Below, in pieces: positions 1 to 11,537 of a stretch of 64,000 bases of DNA. Below the pieces are notes generated by a model. The model had not been told where the DNA came from. It ran no database searches and saw only the letters and a list, made by a program, of their open reading frames with translations. How positions within the stretch are numbered: the stretch's first letter is position 1; each line of letters starts with the position of its first letter. Origin of the DNA: Theropithecus gelada (taxonomy: Eukaryota > Chordata > Mammalia > Primates > Cercopithecidae); contig NC_037668.1 in assembly GCF_003255815.1 (NCBI RefSeq), positions 87,837,783 through 87,901,782 of the forward strand. Reading direction: 5' to 3'. The translations under genes and the position numbers were made by a program.

Positions 1-9
1 TATGGAACT

Positions 10-60
10 TAGTCTAGAAACCAGATGCTCAGATAAATATTTGTTGAATGAATGAATGAG
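10..60 (+). repeat. L2 3'-end fragment
   Basis: The run AATATTTGTTGAATGAATGA is typical of the L2 3' terminus. The fragment is too short for a firm family call. Confidence 0.4.
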
Positions 61-224
61 GTGTCATTGAAGTTTCCCAAGTTCATAATATGTTCTAAAT
101 CTTGTTCTGAACTAGTACAAACTAGTTCAGTTCTCAGGTTGGTGGGTAAGTGACACTTAGATTCAAATATTTCAAACTTTTAGGGTGTAGTAACTTTTGT
201 TGTATATTTAGAATAATGGTTAAA

Positions 225-440
225 CATCTAAATGATAGAATCAAACAGACCTTATTTGAGCACAGGTCTGCTTCCTGTGATCTCTCTGATCTTGGGAAGT
301 TACTTAACCTTTTTATAGCTGCAGCTTCATTTATTAAACAAGACTAGTACTTCCTACTTCCCAGGATTCTGTGAGGATTTCATGATAAAGTTAGCATTTA
401 GAATAGTGCCTGGCTCTTAGTAGGCATTTGATTAATATTT
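225..440 (+). repeat. MIR
   Basis: The order of TCTTGGGAAGTTACTTAACC, a central AGGATTTCATGA block, and ATAGTGCCTGGCTCTTAGTA follows the MIR consensus in plus orientation with heavy divergence. Confidence 0.65.
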
Positions 441-445
441 GATGA

Positions 446-640
446 AATAAAGAAAAGACAGAGGGAGGAGAGAGGAAGCAGAGGGAGAGAGGAAAGAAGA
501 GAGAAGAGGGGAGAGTAGGGGAAAGAAGAGAGAAGGAAAATAGAGAAATGGAAGAAGAAAGAAGAGAGGAAACAAGGGAGGGAGAGAGAGAGAAATGGCA
601 GGGTATCAAGGAAGGAAGGGGAGAAGGAAGGAAAAAACAA
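446..640 (+). repeat. Purine-rich (GGA/GAA) low-complexity tract
   Basis: Nearly 200 bases are almost pure A and G on the plus strand, mixing GAGA, GGAA and GGGA motifs with few interruptions. Its long open frames on the opposite strand (Ser/Phe/Leu-rich) are composition artefacts. Confidence 0.92.
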
Positions 641-758
641 ATGTCGAGTTTAGTGTGTGGACTATTTACACTAAATTGGACATTTCTAATAATAACTATG
701 TAAATAAATATATAAAAAAGCAGCTACTAAAAATAGCTATTTAGTACAAACATAACTA

Positions 759-1081
759 CGGTTGAGCATTCCTAATCCAAAAATCCAAAATCTGAAACTT
801 TTTGAGTGCTGACAGGAAACCACAAGTGCGGAATTCTACACATTAGTATTTAACACAAACCTCGTTTCATGCACAAAATTATTACAATTATTGTATAAAG
901 TTACCTCCAGGCCATGTGTATAAGTGATATATGAAACAAAAATAAATTTCATGTTTAGATTTGAAGTTCTGTCCCCAAGATAGTTCATTACATATACGTA
1001 ACTATCCCAAATCCAATAAACATTCAAAATCCAAAACACTTCTGGTCCCAAATATTTCAGACAAGAGATACTTGACCTGTA
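759..1081. mobile_element. Tigger-group DNA transposon fossil (Tigger4/Zombi-like, non-autonomous)
   Basis: The left end GGTTGAGCATTCCTAATCC and right end ACAAGAGATACTTGACCTG are imperfect inverted repeats of each other. The interior matches the short element family I recall with the phrase GTTTCATGCACAAAATTATT. The length, about 320 bases, fits a non-autonomous derivative. The sub-family name is from memory. Confidence 0.7.
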
Positions 1082-1159
1082 TTTTTAGTCACTGTTACTA
1101 TTTTTAGAGGAAGTTCAGTGTAGTGCCTGTTTTAAACCTATCTTTTTATATTGATACTT

Positions 1160-1595
1160 CAGCCTTCGTGGGCTTTGCTGACCCTGGAGAGACTGCCCTT
1201 CCTGAAGTGTGACTTTTATCACCTAACCAACTTATCGAAAGCCCATACCCCAACCATCTATTTTATTGATGTGCTCACAGAGCCACTATTTCCCTGCTCT
1301 AACCACCCTGGGGCCAGGTACAGAGCCTGCTGGTTATGCAAGCTAGCCAATCCTAAGCCTGCTTACTCTGCTCTGTCCATTCCTTCCCAAAAACCCACAG
1401 AAAGTCTCGTGCCCACATTCCCCTCACTCTCTCTGCCTCCTGACAGAACCCGGTGCTTCCTCTGGCCTTGCAAGGTGTGGCCTGGCCCTGCAGGGTGTGG
1501 GGTGCCCTCTCCTTTCAGCAACCATGAGAAACAAACTATCTTTTCAGTAGCAATCATCTCATTTCCTGATCTGTTGGTCTCACCATACTTGAATA
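1160..1595 (+). mobile_element. ERV1-like solo LTR, partial
   Basis: The segment shares the phrase AGCCAATCCTAAGCCTG and the downstream TCCCAAAAACCC block with the element at 16365-16838, in the same orientation and order. Both look like one gammaretrovirus-like LTR family. I cannot name the family. The uninterrupted frame here has no recognisable domain. Confidence 0.5.
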
Positions 1596-1689
1596 ATCAT
1601 AAAACCAACATTTTAAAATGACAACAAAAAGCCCATCCTCATTTGTCTGTATGAAAGGAAAGACAACCAATCTGGATTTGAAACTCGCA

Positions 1690-2105
1690 TGTTCCTATGT
1701 ATAGAGGAGAAATGTCAGGGAAGCTTAGAAGAGGAAAAAAAAAAGATTGATTTGAATCATGAAAAAATAAATAGAGTTTGCTAGAAGAATAAAGAGTTGA
1801 GGGGCATTCTAGGCAGAGGAAAAGCATGTGTAAATATGGGTGAGAAAAAGCATGGTGCTTTTTAGAAGCAGCATTTATTTTGACATTATCCATTCTGCTA
1901 TCATATCCCTTTTCAGGTTGGGCTGTAATTAGCTGTTATTTGTTGAGCATTTCTACAAGGTGGTGGCTTACTCAGGACTGGAATTGGGTTTCATTCATTT
2001 TCTTATCACCATTGACTAGCACAGTATTGAAACATAAAGGATCAATAATTATTTAATAAATGTATATATGAGTGAAAGAGGGCATGAATGCATGAGTTGA
2101 ATTCA
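1690..2105. repeat. L2 remnants
   Basis: The block around 1780-1850 (GGGGCATTCTAGGCAGAGG) looks like L2 on the minus strand. The block 2005-2100, ending AATTATTTAATAAATGT, looks like an L2 3' end on the plus strand. Both are weak. Confidence 0.4.
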
Positions 2106-3102
2106 CTGAAGAGTGGCATATGCATGAGTGGAGATGGGCAAAAAAATAAAGTTCAAGAGTCAGAGATTGGTCATGCTAGGCTATTTCACTCCATAAATAA
2201 GAACTGAACTATCTTCATGATTAGAACATATTGATATATTTTTGAACATCAATATTAAGAGAACATTCTAAAAACAGATCACTTACTTCTGGCAACATTG
2301 AGTTTTGCTTTAGGCTAAAATGAACAGCATATTAGAAATAGTACATCAGGGTTCCTAGAAGCAGACTGATTGATAGCTGCTAAGAACGGACTGCTGCCAG
2401 TTATAGAGGCACAACAGAAACATCTACCAGAAAATAACAGCAATTCCATGTTAGTCACGATTATTATTAAAATCCTTTAAAACATCAATATTCATAATGA
2501 GGACCCTTGGTAAGAAAATGTTTCTATGTAGTTTCTTCTGTTTATTAAGGAAATGTTTTTAACCAGAAGTAAATAAAATATCTGTTATTAAAAATTACAT
2601 GTGAAATAAACATTCATTTCCCCAAAATGCTCCTTGAAAGAGCAGTGCACACTGTCTCAGCTCCCTCTTTTCCCACAGATAGCTCCATTTGCATTTTACC
2701 TCTTCATTCTGCTTAAACTATGTTTACCACGTTACTAGGAATCTCCATGGTTTTAAATTTAATGTATACTTTTCAATCCTATTTATAGATGATCTCGTTG
2801 CAGCATGAGACATGGCTGATCATTGCCACCCTTCTCCAAACTCTCTTTGTATTTTGCTTTTTTTTTTTTTTTAAACCACTCCTATGTCTCCTTTGATTGT
2901 TTTGAATTTCCTTTGTTGGCTTCTCTTTGTTTACCACTCCTTAGCAATGAGTGCTCTCCTCAGCCTTCTTCCATTCTCACTTGTCATTACATCCTTGGGT
3001 AATCTTAACTACTATGAATTCCACTCCATATTGAAAAGTCTTAAATCACTATTCAGTTTTCACCTCTCTAGCCAGATCAGCATGTTCAAAACTGAACTCA
3101 TA

Positions 3103-3402
3103 GGCCGGGCGCGGTGGCTCAAGCCTGTAATCCCAGCACTTTGGGAGGCCGAGACGGGCGGATCACGAGGTCAGGAGATCGAGACCATCCTGGCTAACAT
3201 GGTGAAACCCCGTCTCTACTAAAAAATACAAAAAACTAGCCGGGCGCGGTGGCGGGCGCCTGTAGTCCCAGCTACTCGGAAGGCTGAGGCAGGAGAATGG
3301 CGTGAACCCGGGAGGCGGAGCTTGCAGTGAGCAGAGATCCGGCCACTGCACTCCAGCCTGGGCGGCAGAGCGAGACTCCGTCTCAAAAAAAAAAAAAAAC
3401 AA
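3103..3402 (+). mobile_element. AluY of Old World monkey (AluYR-like) type, full length
   Basis: The element is complete, from GGCCGGGCGCGGTGG to an A tail, and little diverged. It is flanked by 14-base target-site duplications AAAACTGAACTCAT at 3088-3101 and 3403-3416. Diagnostic positions are GGCTCAAGCCTG near 3115, a run of six As before TACAAAAAACTAGCC near 3221, and GATCCGGCCACTGC at 3336-3349. I associate these with monkey AluYR rather than human AluY. Confidence 0.93.
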
Positions 3403-3980
3403 AAAACTGAACTCATCACTCCTTCCTCTACCCCTCTCAATTACTCCTTTTCTGTTTCCTATCTCAGAGAATGGCACCACTGTCCATCAGGTTGCCAAAG
3501 CTAGAACCTTGGAAGTCATTCTTTATTTCTCCCAAGTCGGGGCCCCTATCCAATTAGTCATCAAGACTTGCTTTTCTACCTCCTTGATGTCTCCATCCCT
3601 CCTGGTACTGCCTTGGCTTAAACCTTCATAATTTCTTGCCTGGATGATTGAAACAGCCTTCTAAAAGGTCTCTCTGCCCCCAGTTTTGCCTGCTTCTAAT
3701 CCATTCTCCAAATTCGATTGGAATGCTCTTTTTTCTCATTTGAATCTGATCATATCATTCACTTGTTTAATATCCTTCAATGGTTCCTTTGGACCTTCAG
3801 TATGAAATTCACGCTCCTTACAAAGACCCTTCATAAACTGGCTCCTACTTTCCATTCTAAAGTTGACTTGAGCAGGACTTACAGTTTCCTGAATTAGCCA
3901 TGCTGTCATGTCAGTGCTTTCACATTGCGACTTTTACCGAGAACACTTTCACACTTTCCCATCTCTTCCCCTGTCTCCAA

Positions 3981-4301
3981 GTTTTGTTTGTTTGTTTGTT
4001 TGTTTGTTTTAATAAGTCTTGCCTCTGTCACCCAGGCTGGAGGGCAGTGGCAGGATCTCGGCTCACTGCAACCTCTGCCTCCTGGGTTCAAGCAATTCTC
4101 CTGCCTCAGCCTCCCAAGTAGCTGGGACTACCATGTCCACGAGTAGTGTGTGCCATCATGCCTGGCTAATTTTTTTATTTTTAGTAGAGAAAGGGTTTCA
4201 CCATGTTGGCCAGGATAGTATCCATCTCTTGACCTTGTGATCCGCCCACCTTAGCCTCCCAATGTGCTGGGATTACAAGCGTGAACCACCATGCCCAGCC
4301 A
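3981..4301 (-). mobile_element. AluS with GTTT-repeat tail and internal extra bases
   Basis: A minus-strand Alu whose tail has become (GTTT)n at 3981-4008. Around 4128-4150 about 16 bases (CATGTCCACGAGTAGT) are present that the Alu consensus lacks. Confidence 0.9.
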
Positions 4302-4600
4302 CCCTGTCCCCTCATTCTTTGCCAAACTCGCCTGTCCTCTAAGATTCAGTGTTTACATCATCTCCTCTGGAGAGCTTTCAGGTGAGGGCACATTGGTGTT
4401 CCTTCTCTGTGTTCAAAGTCACTGCCGTCATTACACTGTCACAGAGAATTGTGATGACATATTTAAAACATTGCCTTTCCCCTGAGCTCCTGGAGAACTC
4501 AGGAGCCCAAACCATAAAAGTCTGTTGTCCTCAGTTCCTACTTCAATGCCCAGAACACAATGAGTGAGTATTATGTCAAATGCAAGAATGGATTAAATAT

Positions 4601-5974
4601 GCCATATTGATCAGAAAGGTGACTGTTGCATTGGAAGAGGAGAAAGATTCAAAGTTAGTAAAAATCTTTTTATACTTTTAAGGCAGAGCTTAAAGTTATA
4701 GAAAACACTAAATATGAAAATAGAACCTGACAAACTACAGAAGGAGGTCTTAAAGTCCTGGTCCACTTAAACACATGTCTTAGCTAGAGTCTTGCCACAA
4801 GAATGAACTTCACATTCACAAACCCAGGCTATGTCAGTAAGGGGACTTCCTCCTGATGATGAGGAAGCTACATGAAAATGAAGCAAAGAGTAATTAAAAC
4901 AACCTATGTTCTAGCTAGCTCCTCCTGGGAGGCAGGTTTGGGAGCAGTTTGGGAGGGGTTTGTGCTGTGAAGCAGAAAGAGGATGAGTTCAAATGCTGAA
5001 GAATATGGATTATGTAAAAGGTTAAACTGAGCCTGCATGCATAGAATGTCTTAGGTTCTACAACCCTATTGAATCTACACCTGACTTGGATAATGGTCAG
5101 GGAAGTTAATAAATAAATGAATGTGTATCCACATTGCCTTGGCAGTCCTAACAGAAACCATCATTGCGTTGAAGGTATGCTAGAGGAACAGGATGAGTGA
5201 GTCCATAGAATGAAGATGGCAGATACTTTATATACTTCTATACTGACCTTTGTATATGGTCAAATTCCATTGATTTTAGTGACAAGACCCGTAGAATATC
5301 CTTTAAAACTGCATTTATTTATCTTGGAAATTACAGATGATTTGTGAACCCTCTGAAATGGTGGCTGTGTGGATGTGCTTTTAAAATTTTTTTTTAAATC
5401 TTTCTGGACAGAAAGTGCATAGCTTTCATAGTCTGTGATTCTCTCTCCTGCACCCAAAGGAAATTCAGAGCTACTGGCCAAAACAACCCCCCCGCCCCCG
5501 CAAAAAAAAGAAACCTTTTAACTCAGTCATAACCTTTCCTTGTCCACTCTGAAGTCCCATGTTAAGGAGTAAGGGAGTAGAGGTATCATAGTGGCTGCTT
5601 CTGTTTCCAACGTCCCTTCGGCCTCAATTTGCCTCATGTTCTGGGGAAACAGAATTCTATTTTACGTGCCTCCCAGAACTGTATTATGCTCTGAGTGAGT
5701 TCCAGATGTCTTAAGAGATGCCAGATGGCTCATGAAAGGCAGACCAGCTTCAAGGAAAATGTACCCCATTTCTTTGGATCTGAACCATAAAGTTAAGCTT
5801 TCAGGGATGGCTGTGGGGAGAAGAACATTCAAGATTCAAGGTCTGCCCTGACAACCAGACCTCAGTGTGGCCATCACTTGACTGTGGGAAGATTCGCCTT
5901 TCTTAGGCTGTTTTGAAGTGAGACCCTCACCAAACACTGATTTCTTTTTTATAAGAAGGAAAGGAAGCATATAC
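4601..5974. other. C1orf87: Intron 7, no recognised element
   Basis: I see no exon or repeat I can name here. A short tract of seven C, a G and five C lies at about 5488-5502, followed by an A run. The frames present are short and unconvincing. Confidence 0.6.
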
Positions 5975-6115
5975 AGTGAGGGCCTTATAAATCAGATAGT
6001 ATGCTAAATGCCTCCACATATTTATTTTATTTAATCCTTACATAGACACAGGAGGTAGATATTTGGGACCCAGATTTGCCAGTGGAAAATCTGAGACTTA
6101 AAGAGCTTTAGTAAA
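5975..6115 (-). repeat. MIR
   Basis: TTATTTTATTTAATCCTTAC followed by GAAAATCTGAGACTTAAAG is the reverse complement of MIR. Confidence 0.6.
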
Positions 6116-6354
6116 CATATTTTGATTTTCAAGTTGTTTATGTTTCATTCTATGAGTATCATCTGAGAATATTCAAACTTCACCATTGGGTTATGTGGTT
6201 TCTAATCTAAGAAAAAATTGCGGCTAAGAATTTTTAGACTAAGAGACTATTTCTGTAGATCTTCTCACAAACAAGGCCACATGTGCTGTGTGGACTCTCC
6301 TAGAATGCTCTATCTCTCTTTCTCATGAAATATGCTTGCATGTATAATATTCAA

Positions 6355-6375
6355 ACACACACACACACACACACA
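6355..6375 (+). repeat. (AC)n microsatellite
   Basis: About ten uninterrupted AC units. Confidence 0.95.
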
Positions 6376-6695
6376 GTTTTGCCTTTGCACAGTTGATTTT
6401 AATACAGAAGTTAAGAGAAAAATGCTTTTATCCTAGAATAAGAACTCATTTTCAACATATCATGTCCTTGCTCCTTAGTAAACACCACCGTTTTTTAAAT
6501 TCTCTGACTCCCTCAATTCTAACCTCTGTATACCTAGATGAAAGGCATTTTCCAATCTTTCTAACAGGAAGTTTTTGGCCTATAATTTCCAATTCTTTCT
6601 AATCTTCTGGAATTCTAACTCTTGTATATTGAACTCAATGGAATCATCCAGATATCTTCTACCTAATGAAGTGCCGATTCTGCCTCTCAGTTTCC
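6376..6695. other. C1orf87: Intron 7, no recognised element
   Basis: AT-rich sequence with no repeat or exon that I can name. Confidence 0.55.
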
Positions 6696-7235
6696 ATAAC
6701 TCTTCTGGAGTTTGAATCCTGGCCCTGCCACTTGTTAGCTGTGACTCTTGGGTGATTCAATTGGCCTCTTCGAGACTCCGTTGTTTTTTTTTGAGACAGA
6801 GTCTCGCTCTGTCACCCAGGCTGGAGTGCAGTGGCGTGATCTCGGCTCACTGCAACCTCTGCCTCCCGGGTTCAAGCAATTCTCCTGCTTTAGCCTCCCG
6901 AGCGGCTGGGATTACAGGCATGCTCCACCACACCAGGCTAATTTTTTTTTTTTGTATTTTTAGTAGAGACGGGGTTTCACCGTATTGGCCAGGTTGGTCT
7001 TGAACTCCTGACCTTGTGATCCATCCACCTCAGCTTCCTAAAGTGCTGGGATTACAGGCATGAGCCACCATGCCCGGCGAGACTCAATTTAAAAAATTTA
7101 TTAAATGGGTATTGTAAGGACTACCTAGATTTTGTAGTATTTTGTACAGAATTAACTTTGTAAGTGTTATATGAGATAATGTAAGCAAAGCATTTAGCAC
7201 AGTGCTTGGCACCTAGTAAAAGTGTAGTGATGATG
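6696..7235 (+). repeat. MIR split by an Alu
   Basis: The 5' part (GAATCCTGGCCCTGCCACTT at 6715-6734) precedes the Alu. The 3' part (GCATTTAGCACAGTGCTTGG near 7190-7209) follows it. Together they make one MIR of normal order. Confidence 0.75.
6779..7078 (-). mobile_element. AluS inserted in a MIR
   Basis: A full-length minus-strand Alu with short duplications GAGACTC at 6772-6778 and 7079-7085. Confidence 0.92.
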
Positions 7236-7817
7236 AGGTGTTGCTAATAGAGTTACAGTAGTAGTGGTAATTATTATTTTACCTGTATCCATAGTAGCCT
7301 TATGATGGGATTTACTTGGCTGCAGCAGTTCCATGAATTATTATGGTTCTGGATTCTCTTCCATGAAGCGCATCTGCACTATTAATTAATGCTCCAAAAC
7401 AGCATGGTAACCTCTACCGGCAGTAAATTACATTGGTCCCTAAAATTTGGTTTTCCTCAGGGATGGGACACCACATGCTGTTCTCATTGGAAGCCAGGAA
7501 AGAGTGTGAGAAATAAACATTTGGCCTTGAAAAAATAGTTGTTTTCCATTATGAAATATTATTTGGGTGTTGTTATATCCTCTATTATTAACATAAAACA
7601 ACCCAGTATAAATAATTCCTGGATCAATTTCACAATTCCTGTACATTTCACAATTCCTTTTCTGCCTTGTTTTTCACTTCTCAAGCAAAGAAAACAAACA
7701 CTTGTGTAATGTATTCCACAGGCAGAATACAGATCAGTCCTGTGCCTTATTACTATAGACCCAATGCCCTAAAGTAGCCTTTATAGAGGAACAAATCTGA
7801 AATTGAATTTTGGTTAC
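7236..7817. other. C1orf87: Intron 7 sequence next to exon 7, unassigned
   Basis: No repeat is recognised here. The segment ends at the exon 7 donor. Confidence 0.6.
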
Positions 7818-7983
7818 CTTAGGTGGAGGAAGGCAGCCAGAGAATGAGCGATCTTCTTTTCGAAAACTCAGATTGAGATTGTCTATGTTGAGTCTGCCAT
7901 TGGTTGTCCTTAGTGCCATCTTCAAAATCTCCAACAGACTCCTGTTCACTTCTGGCTGTGAGCTGGAGTGTTGAGGTGGAGGG
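7818..7983 (-). CDS. C1orf87: C1orf87 exon 7 (residues 288-343), EF-hand-like loop
   Basis: The acceptor follows CTTCCAATCAG with exon start at 7983, and the exon ends CCTAAG before GTAACC (donor 7817-7816). The 166 bases plus AG from exon 6 make 56 codons, ending in phase 0. After the polar start SPPPQHSSSQPE it codes for a helix, RSLLEILKMALRT, and then NIDNLNLSFRKEDRSFSG. Residues 332-343 look like an EF-hand loop: Asp332, Ser334, Ser336, Gly337 and Leu339 at positions 1, 3, 5, 6 and 8. Position 12 is Lys343 rather than Glu. The next exon, expected to continue VRAICGKHG in the human protein, is not found in 1-7817. Confidence 0.93.
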
Positions 7984-8689
7984 CTGATTGGAAGGGAAAT
8001 GGGGAAGGCTATGAAAAGATGATCCACTCAAAGCAGCTGCATGCTTTCCTACTACATCTCTCAACTTTGCTACACACTGTGGAACCAGTGAGCCCATCCA
8101 CGAAGGCCCTCTCAGTCTTGGGAACCTGGTCATGAGGCTGCATGCAGATATTTCATAGCTTAAATTGTACCTGCTCCATCTGAGTGAGCTCTACCATCTC
8201 TTTTCCAAGAGGCATCAACCAATCTGACTACACCAAAGGCCAAAATTGTTAATCTATCTTTATAACTGTATTTTTTTTCTAGGTTGAGACAAAAAATAAG
8301 TAATCATAGTAGTTTACCTACTTGATTTTGCTTTTCTTCAACTCAGATAATTACTGATGACAAATGAAATTTCTAAACTGCTCACTGCCACAAGCAAAGC
8401 AAAGCAGATTCCACCAGATCCCCATACCAAGAGAACCTAGTTCCCTGGGAGGAAATCCTGAACCAGTTGAATTTCCTGCATTAACCTTGACTCTGCTCCT
8501 TATATCTGAAAAACCCAGAAATGTTTGGGAGTAATTACTTACAGTCTGGCATGCAAATGTACATAATTATTAAGATGGTCTGTCTAACTGACTATCATTA
8601 TTTTAAATAATAGGTGAAAAGCAACAGGGTGAGATGTTTTAGTCACTGATTTTATGAAACTGGTTTGATATGTTTACTCATCTAACAGC
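7984..8689. other. C1orf87: Intron 6 sequence upstream of exon 7, unassigned
   Basis: I see no repeat I can name. The pyrimidine-rich stretch CCCATTTCCCTTCCAATCAG directly upstream of the exon, on the minus strand, serves as its acceptor. Confidence 0.55.
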
Positions 8690-9235
8690 CAAATGTATTT
8701 GTTCCTCCAGATCCAGGCAGACTATTGCTTCTTCTGTGAAGCTTTTGCTGTTTTCCATTGTTTCAAGTTAAACACCAAGTTCCCTAGAGGGACAGTCCAT
8801 GACACTGCCCAACTTCTACCCATCTACATCGGGTTTCTTTCAGTGGTATGCTGGTAAATCTTTAACAATCAGCTCTGCAAGATAAAGCCCTAATTTGTTG
8901 CATTACTGATTTCCCTGGTATAAATACTCCCACCATGGTTGATTTCAGGCTACCACTGTGACATTGCTGAATGAGGAGTTGGGAAGAGGTGTGCATCATC
9001 GGCCCTGATGTCTGGCTCCTGCACACCCCTGATTGATACACTTATTCATAGTGCTTTGTTCTTTTCCTTAATAGGTCTCCTTCAACTTGTAGTCACATCT
9101 CTATTTCCTTATTTTTTCAAGTCTGACTTCCTCCCTAGTAGTCTGCTCTAAGAGGTCAAGTCTGTTTTGTTCCTTACTGTTTCCCAGGGATCTTGTACAG
9201 TACCTGGAATTGATTCATATCAGATGTATATAACT
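8690..9235 (+). repeat. L2 3' region interrupted by a hAT fossil
   Basis: TCTTCTGTGAAGCTTTTGCT near 8730 and CCCAGGGATCTTGTACAG near 9184 fit the L2 3' end in order. The middle is replaced by the element at 8841-9031. Confidence 0.5.
8841..9031 (+). mobile_element. hAT-like short DNA transposon (MER family, unnamed)
   Basis: It starts CAGTGGTATGCTGGTAAAT and ends near GCACACCCCTG, so the ends are imperfect inverted repeats. The interior phrase ACTCCCACCATGGTTGATTT belongs to a common short hAT family whose number I do not recall. No clean 8-base duplication remains. Confidence 0.55.
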
Positions 9236-10074
9236 TTGTCCAAAGGTCATATTATTTCCTTTTTATTTTTTTGGCTCTGGGACTCTCACACAAGCTTTGG
9301 CTCCAAATTATACTGTTCTGAACCTCTTAATAATACATAATATTTTCCAAAAGTTTGGTACAGAGAAGGAATAGTGGGCATGTGTCTTTATTTTGGTCAC
9401 CAACTTTTGCATCTGCCTTCACCTGTCCAGGGAGTTCCCCAGCTCATAAGACAGTCCACCTCTCACTGTGGCAGAGGAGAATGCCAACTATTTGCTTTAC
9501 CAGCCTCTCTTTGCTGCAAGAGCACATGACCTGAACACTGTCAATCAGATATCTCTGTTCCAGATCTGAATCATAAGTCTTCCTTCCTCTTTTCTTGCAA
9601 GGACAGTTTCTGGGGATAAGAATTCATGAAGCTTTGGTCCCTGGCTCACTACCCTGAGTACTGGATGGGCAGGTGTGGTATGGAATCCATTTACTGCAGC
9701 TGGTAGGGTTTCTTAGAAGACCTGTTGCAGATATTTATTTCATCTGGTCCAATTTAGGAGATGAGAGCTCTTGCCACCCCTGCTGCCACTGGCAATGCTG
9801 GAACCTTTTAAAACATCACAGAGCTACCCTATTAGAGTCTCTACCTGACAGATCATGAGAAGGGGATTTTCCTGATCCATACCTTAATTAACAAAGAGCC
9901 TGGCTTTATTACAGGCCATCAGTCTTGTATTTCTACAAACATACTGTCTGGTTTTTATAAAGCAGCACCTTCTCTGCTGCGCTCAAAATGATTTCTTTAT
10001 GCACCTTTTCTATAGAACAGATATTCAGGTATCCCTGAAAGTAAATTGATGTGAGCTCTTTAGAAAATTGGAAG
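9236..10074. other. C1orf87: Intron 6, probable old unassigned repeat
   Basis: The stretch 9440-9570 has the flavour of an old LTR-type repeat, but I cannot name it. No exon is seen. Confidence 0.4.
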
Positions 10075-10300
10075 TGCCAATTACATTCAGCAAATATTAT
10101 TGAGCATCTTCTGTATGCCAGAAACTATGTTAGAACTGTGCTAGACACAGAGTTGGCCAGGACAGCCACGATTCCTAACCTCAAATATCAAATAAATAAC
10201 TGAAAATGCCAAAACTGCTATGAAGGGGAAGGACTACGGGACGATATAACACACAGATCTAACCTTATCTAGGTATCAGCAAAGGCTTTCTGTCTAGGAC
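10075..10300 (-). repeat. L2 3'-end fragment
   Basis: TATTATTGAGCATCTTCTGT and GCCAGAAACTATGTTAGAAC match the reverse complement of the L2 terminus. Confidence 0.5.
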
Positions 10301-10807
10301 TCTTAAGACCTTATATGCCAGGGAGTGGCCATGTATTCTACTGCATGGTCTATGACCTCTCAGGGCCAAAATTTACAGTATGTATTATGTGAAGGATAGT
10401 TGCTGTTGGTTAAAAATTTGTAGGGCTTTATGGCTTTCAGTAAGACAGTTGCTCCCAGAGTGGTATTTGACTGGAGTGCCTAGATGGCAGTATTGTTTTC
10501 TTTGGACCATGAGCCCTAAAGGAAGAGACCAGGCTTTGTCAATCCTGTAATTCACTGTGGCCAGCAAAGTAAGCCTGGCAAACAGCTCACATTCAATGAG
10601 TGTTGAAGTTATCACAGTGAAACAGGGCATACTGTAGGAGGAATCAAGTCCAACCGTTGGCCCAAGGATGTTTTCAAACAAACAAAACAAACAAACAAAA
10701 ACCCCTACCTTCTTCCTAGACTAAAACACTTAACTCTGATGCCATAGCTCTTAACCACCATGTCACATTATTTGCAGCTGAAAAGAGTGTCTTCTAGAAG
10801 AATAGTT
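10301..10807. other. C1orf87: Intron 6, unassigned, with short (AAAC)n
   Basis: No recognised element apart from an AAAC-rich run at about 10679-10702. Confidence 0.5.
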
Positions 10808-11052
10808 AAAAATAATAAAAACACTTATATAGTACTTACTATGTGCCAGTCACTGATTTTTGGAATTTTGCATTTATTAACTCGGTTACTATTACAAATC
10901 AATGAAGTGAAGTATATCATCCCCATTTTACAGTTGGAGAATGGAACTACAGAGAAGTTAAGTGAAACGCCAAGGTCCCATAGCCCCAGAGTGGCAAAGA
11001 CAATAGTTGAGGCCAGGCTTTTGCAATGGAGGCTATGCTCCTAACCACTGCG
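10808..11052 (-). repeat. MIR, near full length
   Basis: TACTTACTATGTGCCAGTCA, CATCCCCATTTTACAGTTGG and GCTATGCTCCTAACCACTG appear in the order of a reverse-complement MIR. Confidence 0.8.
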
Positions 11053-11537
11053 ATTTGTCACCTTTTTTTGGCAAACATGAGAATATCATACTTTATTGCA
11101 TTTCATCTCTGATTATATTCCTCACATCTTATTTTTATTTTGAGTAATTTCTTTCCCTTGATATTATATGAAGTGACTGCGGATGCCTGAACCTCAAACC
11201 TTTTTTTGCTAGTGCCTGCAACCCAGGAGCTGACTGACTGAACATCTTTTTGGAATCACACTTTATAGATGAGCTCTGTACCCGTACACAATCATTTCTT
11301 ATTTCATAATGAGGTTTTTCATTTTCACACAGCAACCTCATAAAAAGACACATGGTTGATGTTAAAAAACATATGCAATTGCTGCAAATAACTTTCTATG
11401 TTGGCCTGCGCACAAAAAAGAGAGAGAGAGAAAACTCTGAGCACAAGCCAAGTGCTGGTGAAGAGCAAAGTGATTCTGCATCGGGTGAGGTGTTTGAGTG
11501 AACGCCTTCAAGATCCCTGCCAGCACTAGGAGTCTAG
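11053..11537. other. C1orf87: Intron 6, unassigned
   Basis: No repeat or exon recognised, apart from a short GA run near 11419. Confidence 0.5.

Larger units (their letters stand above)
2820..4600 (+). repeat. L2 LINE interrupted by two Alus
   Basis: Conserved L2 phrases occur in order: TGTTCAAAACTGAACTCAT, CTTGCCTGGATGATTGAAAC, AATCTGATCATATCATTCAC and AAGACCCTTCATAAACTGGC. The 3' end is near 4600. An AluY (3103-3402) and an AluS (3981-4301) split it. The internal frame is broken, so this is a fossil of the L2 reverse-transcriptase region. Confidence 0.75.

Noticed and set aside
391..640. Ser/Phe/Leu-rich frames on the minus strand
   Set aside because: They are read from the purine tract and reflect composition only.
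1151..1621. 156-codon open frame on the plus strand
   Set aside because: It lies in an LTR-like repeat, shows no domain, and has no conserved or splice-flanked structure.
1..7817. Search for the next C1orf87 exon (expected VRAICGKHG)
   Set aside because: No minus-strand segment with matching residues and splice sites was seen. The exon probably lies outside the window.
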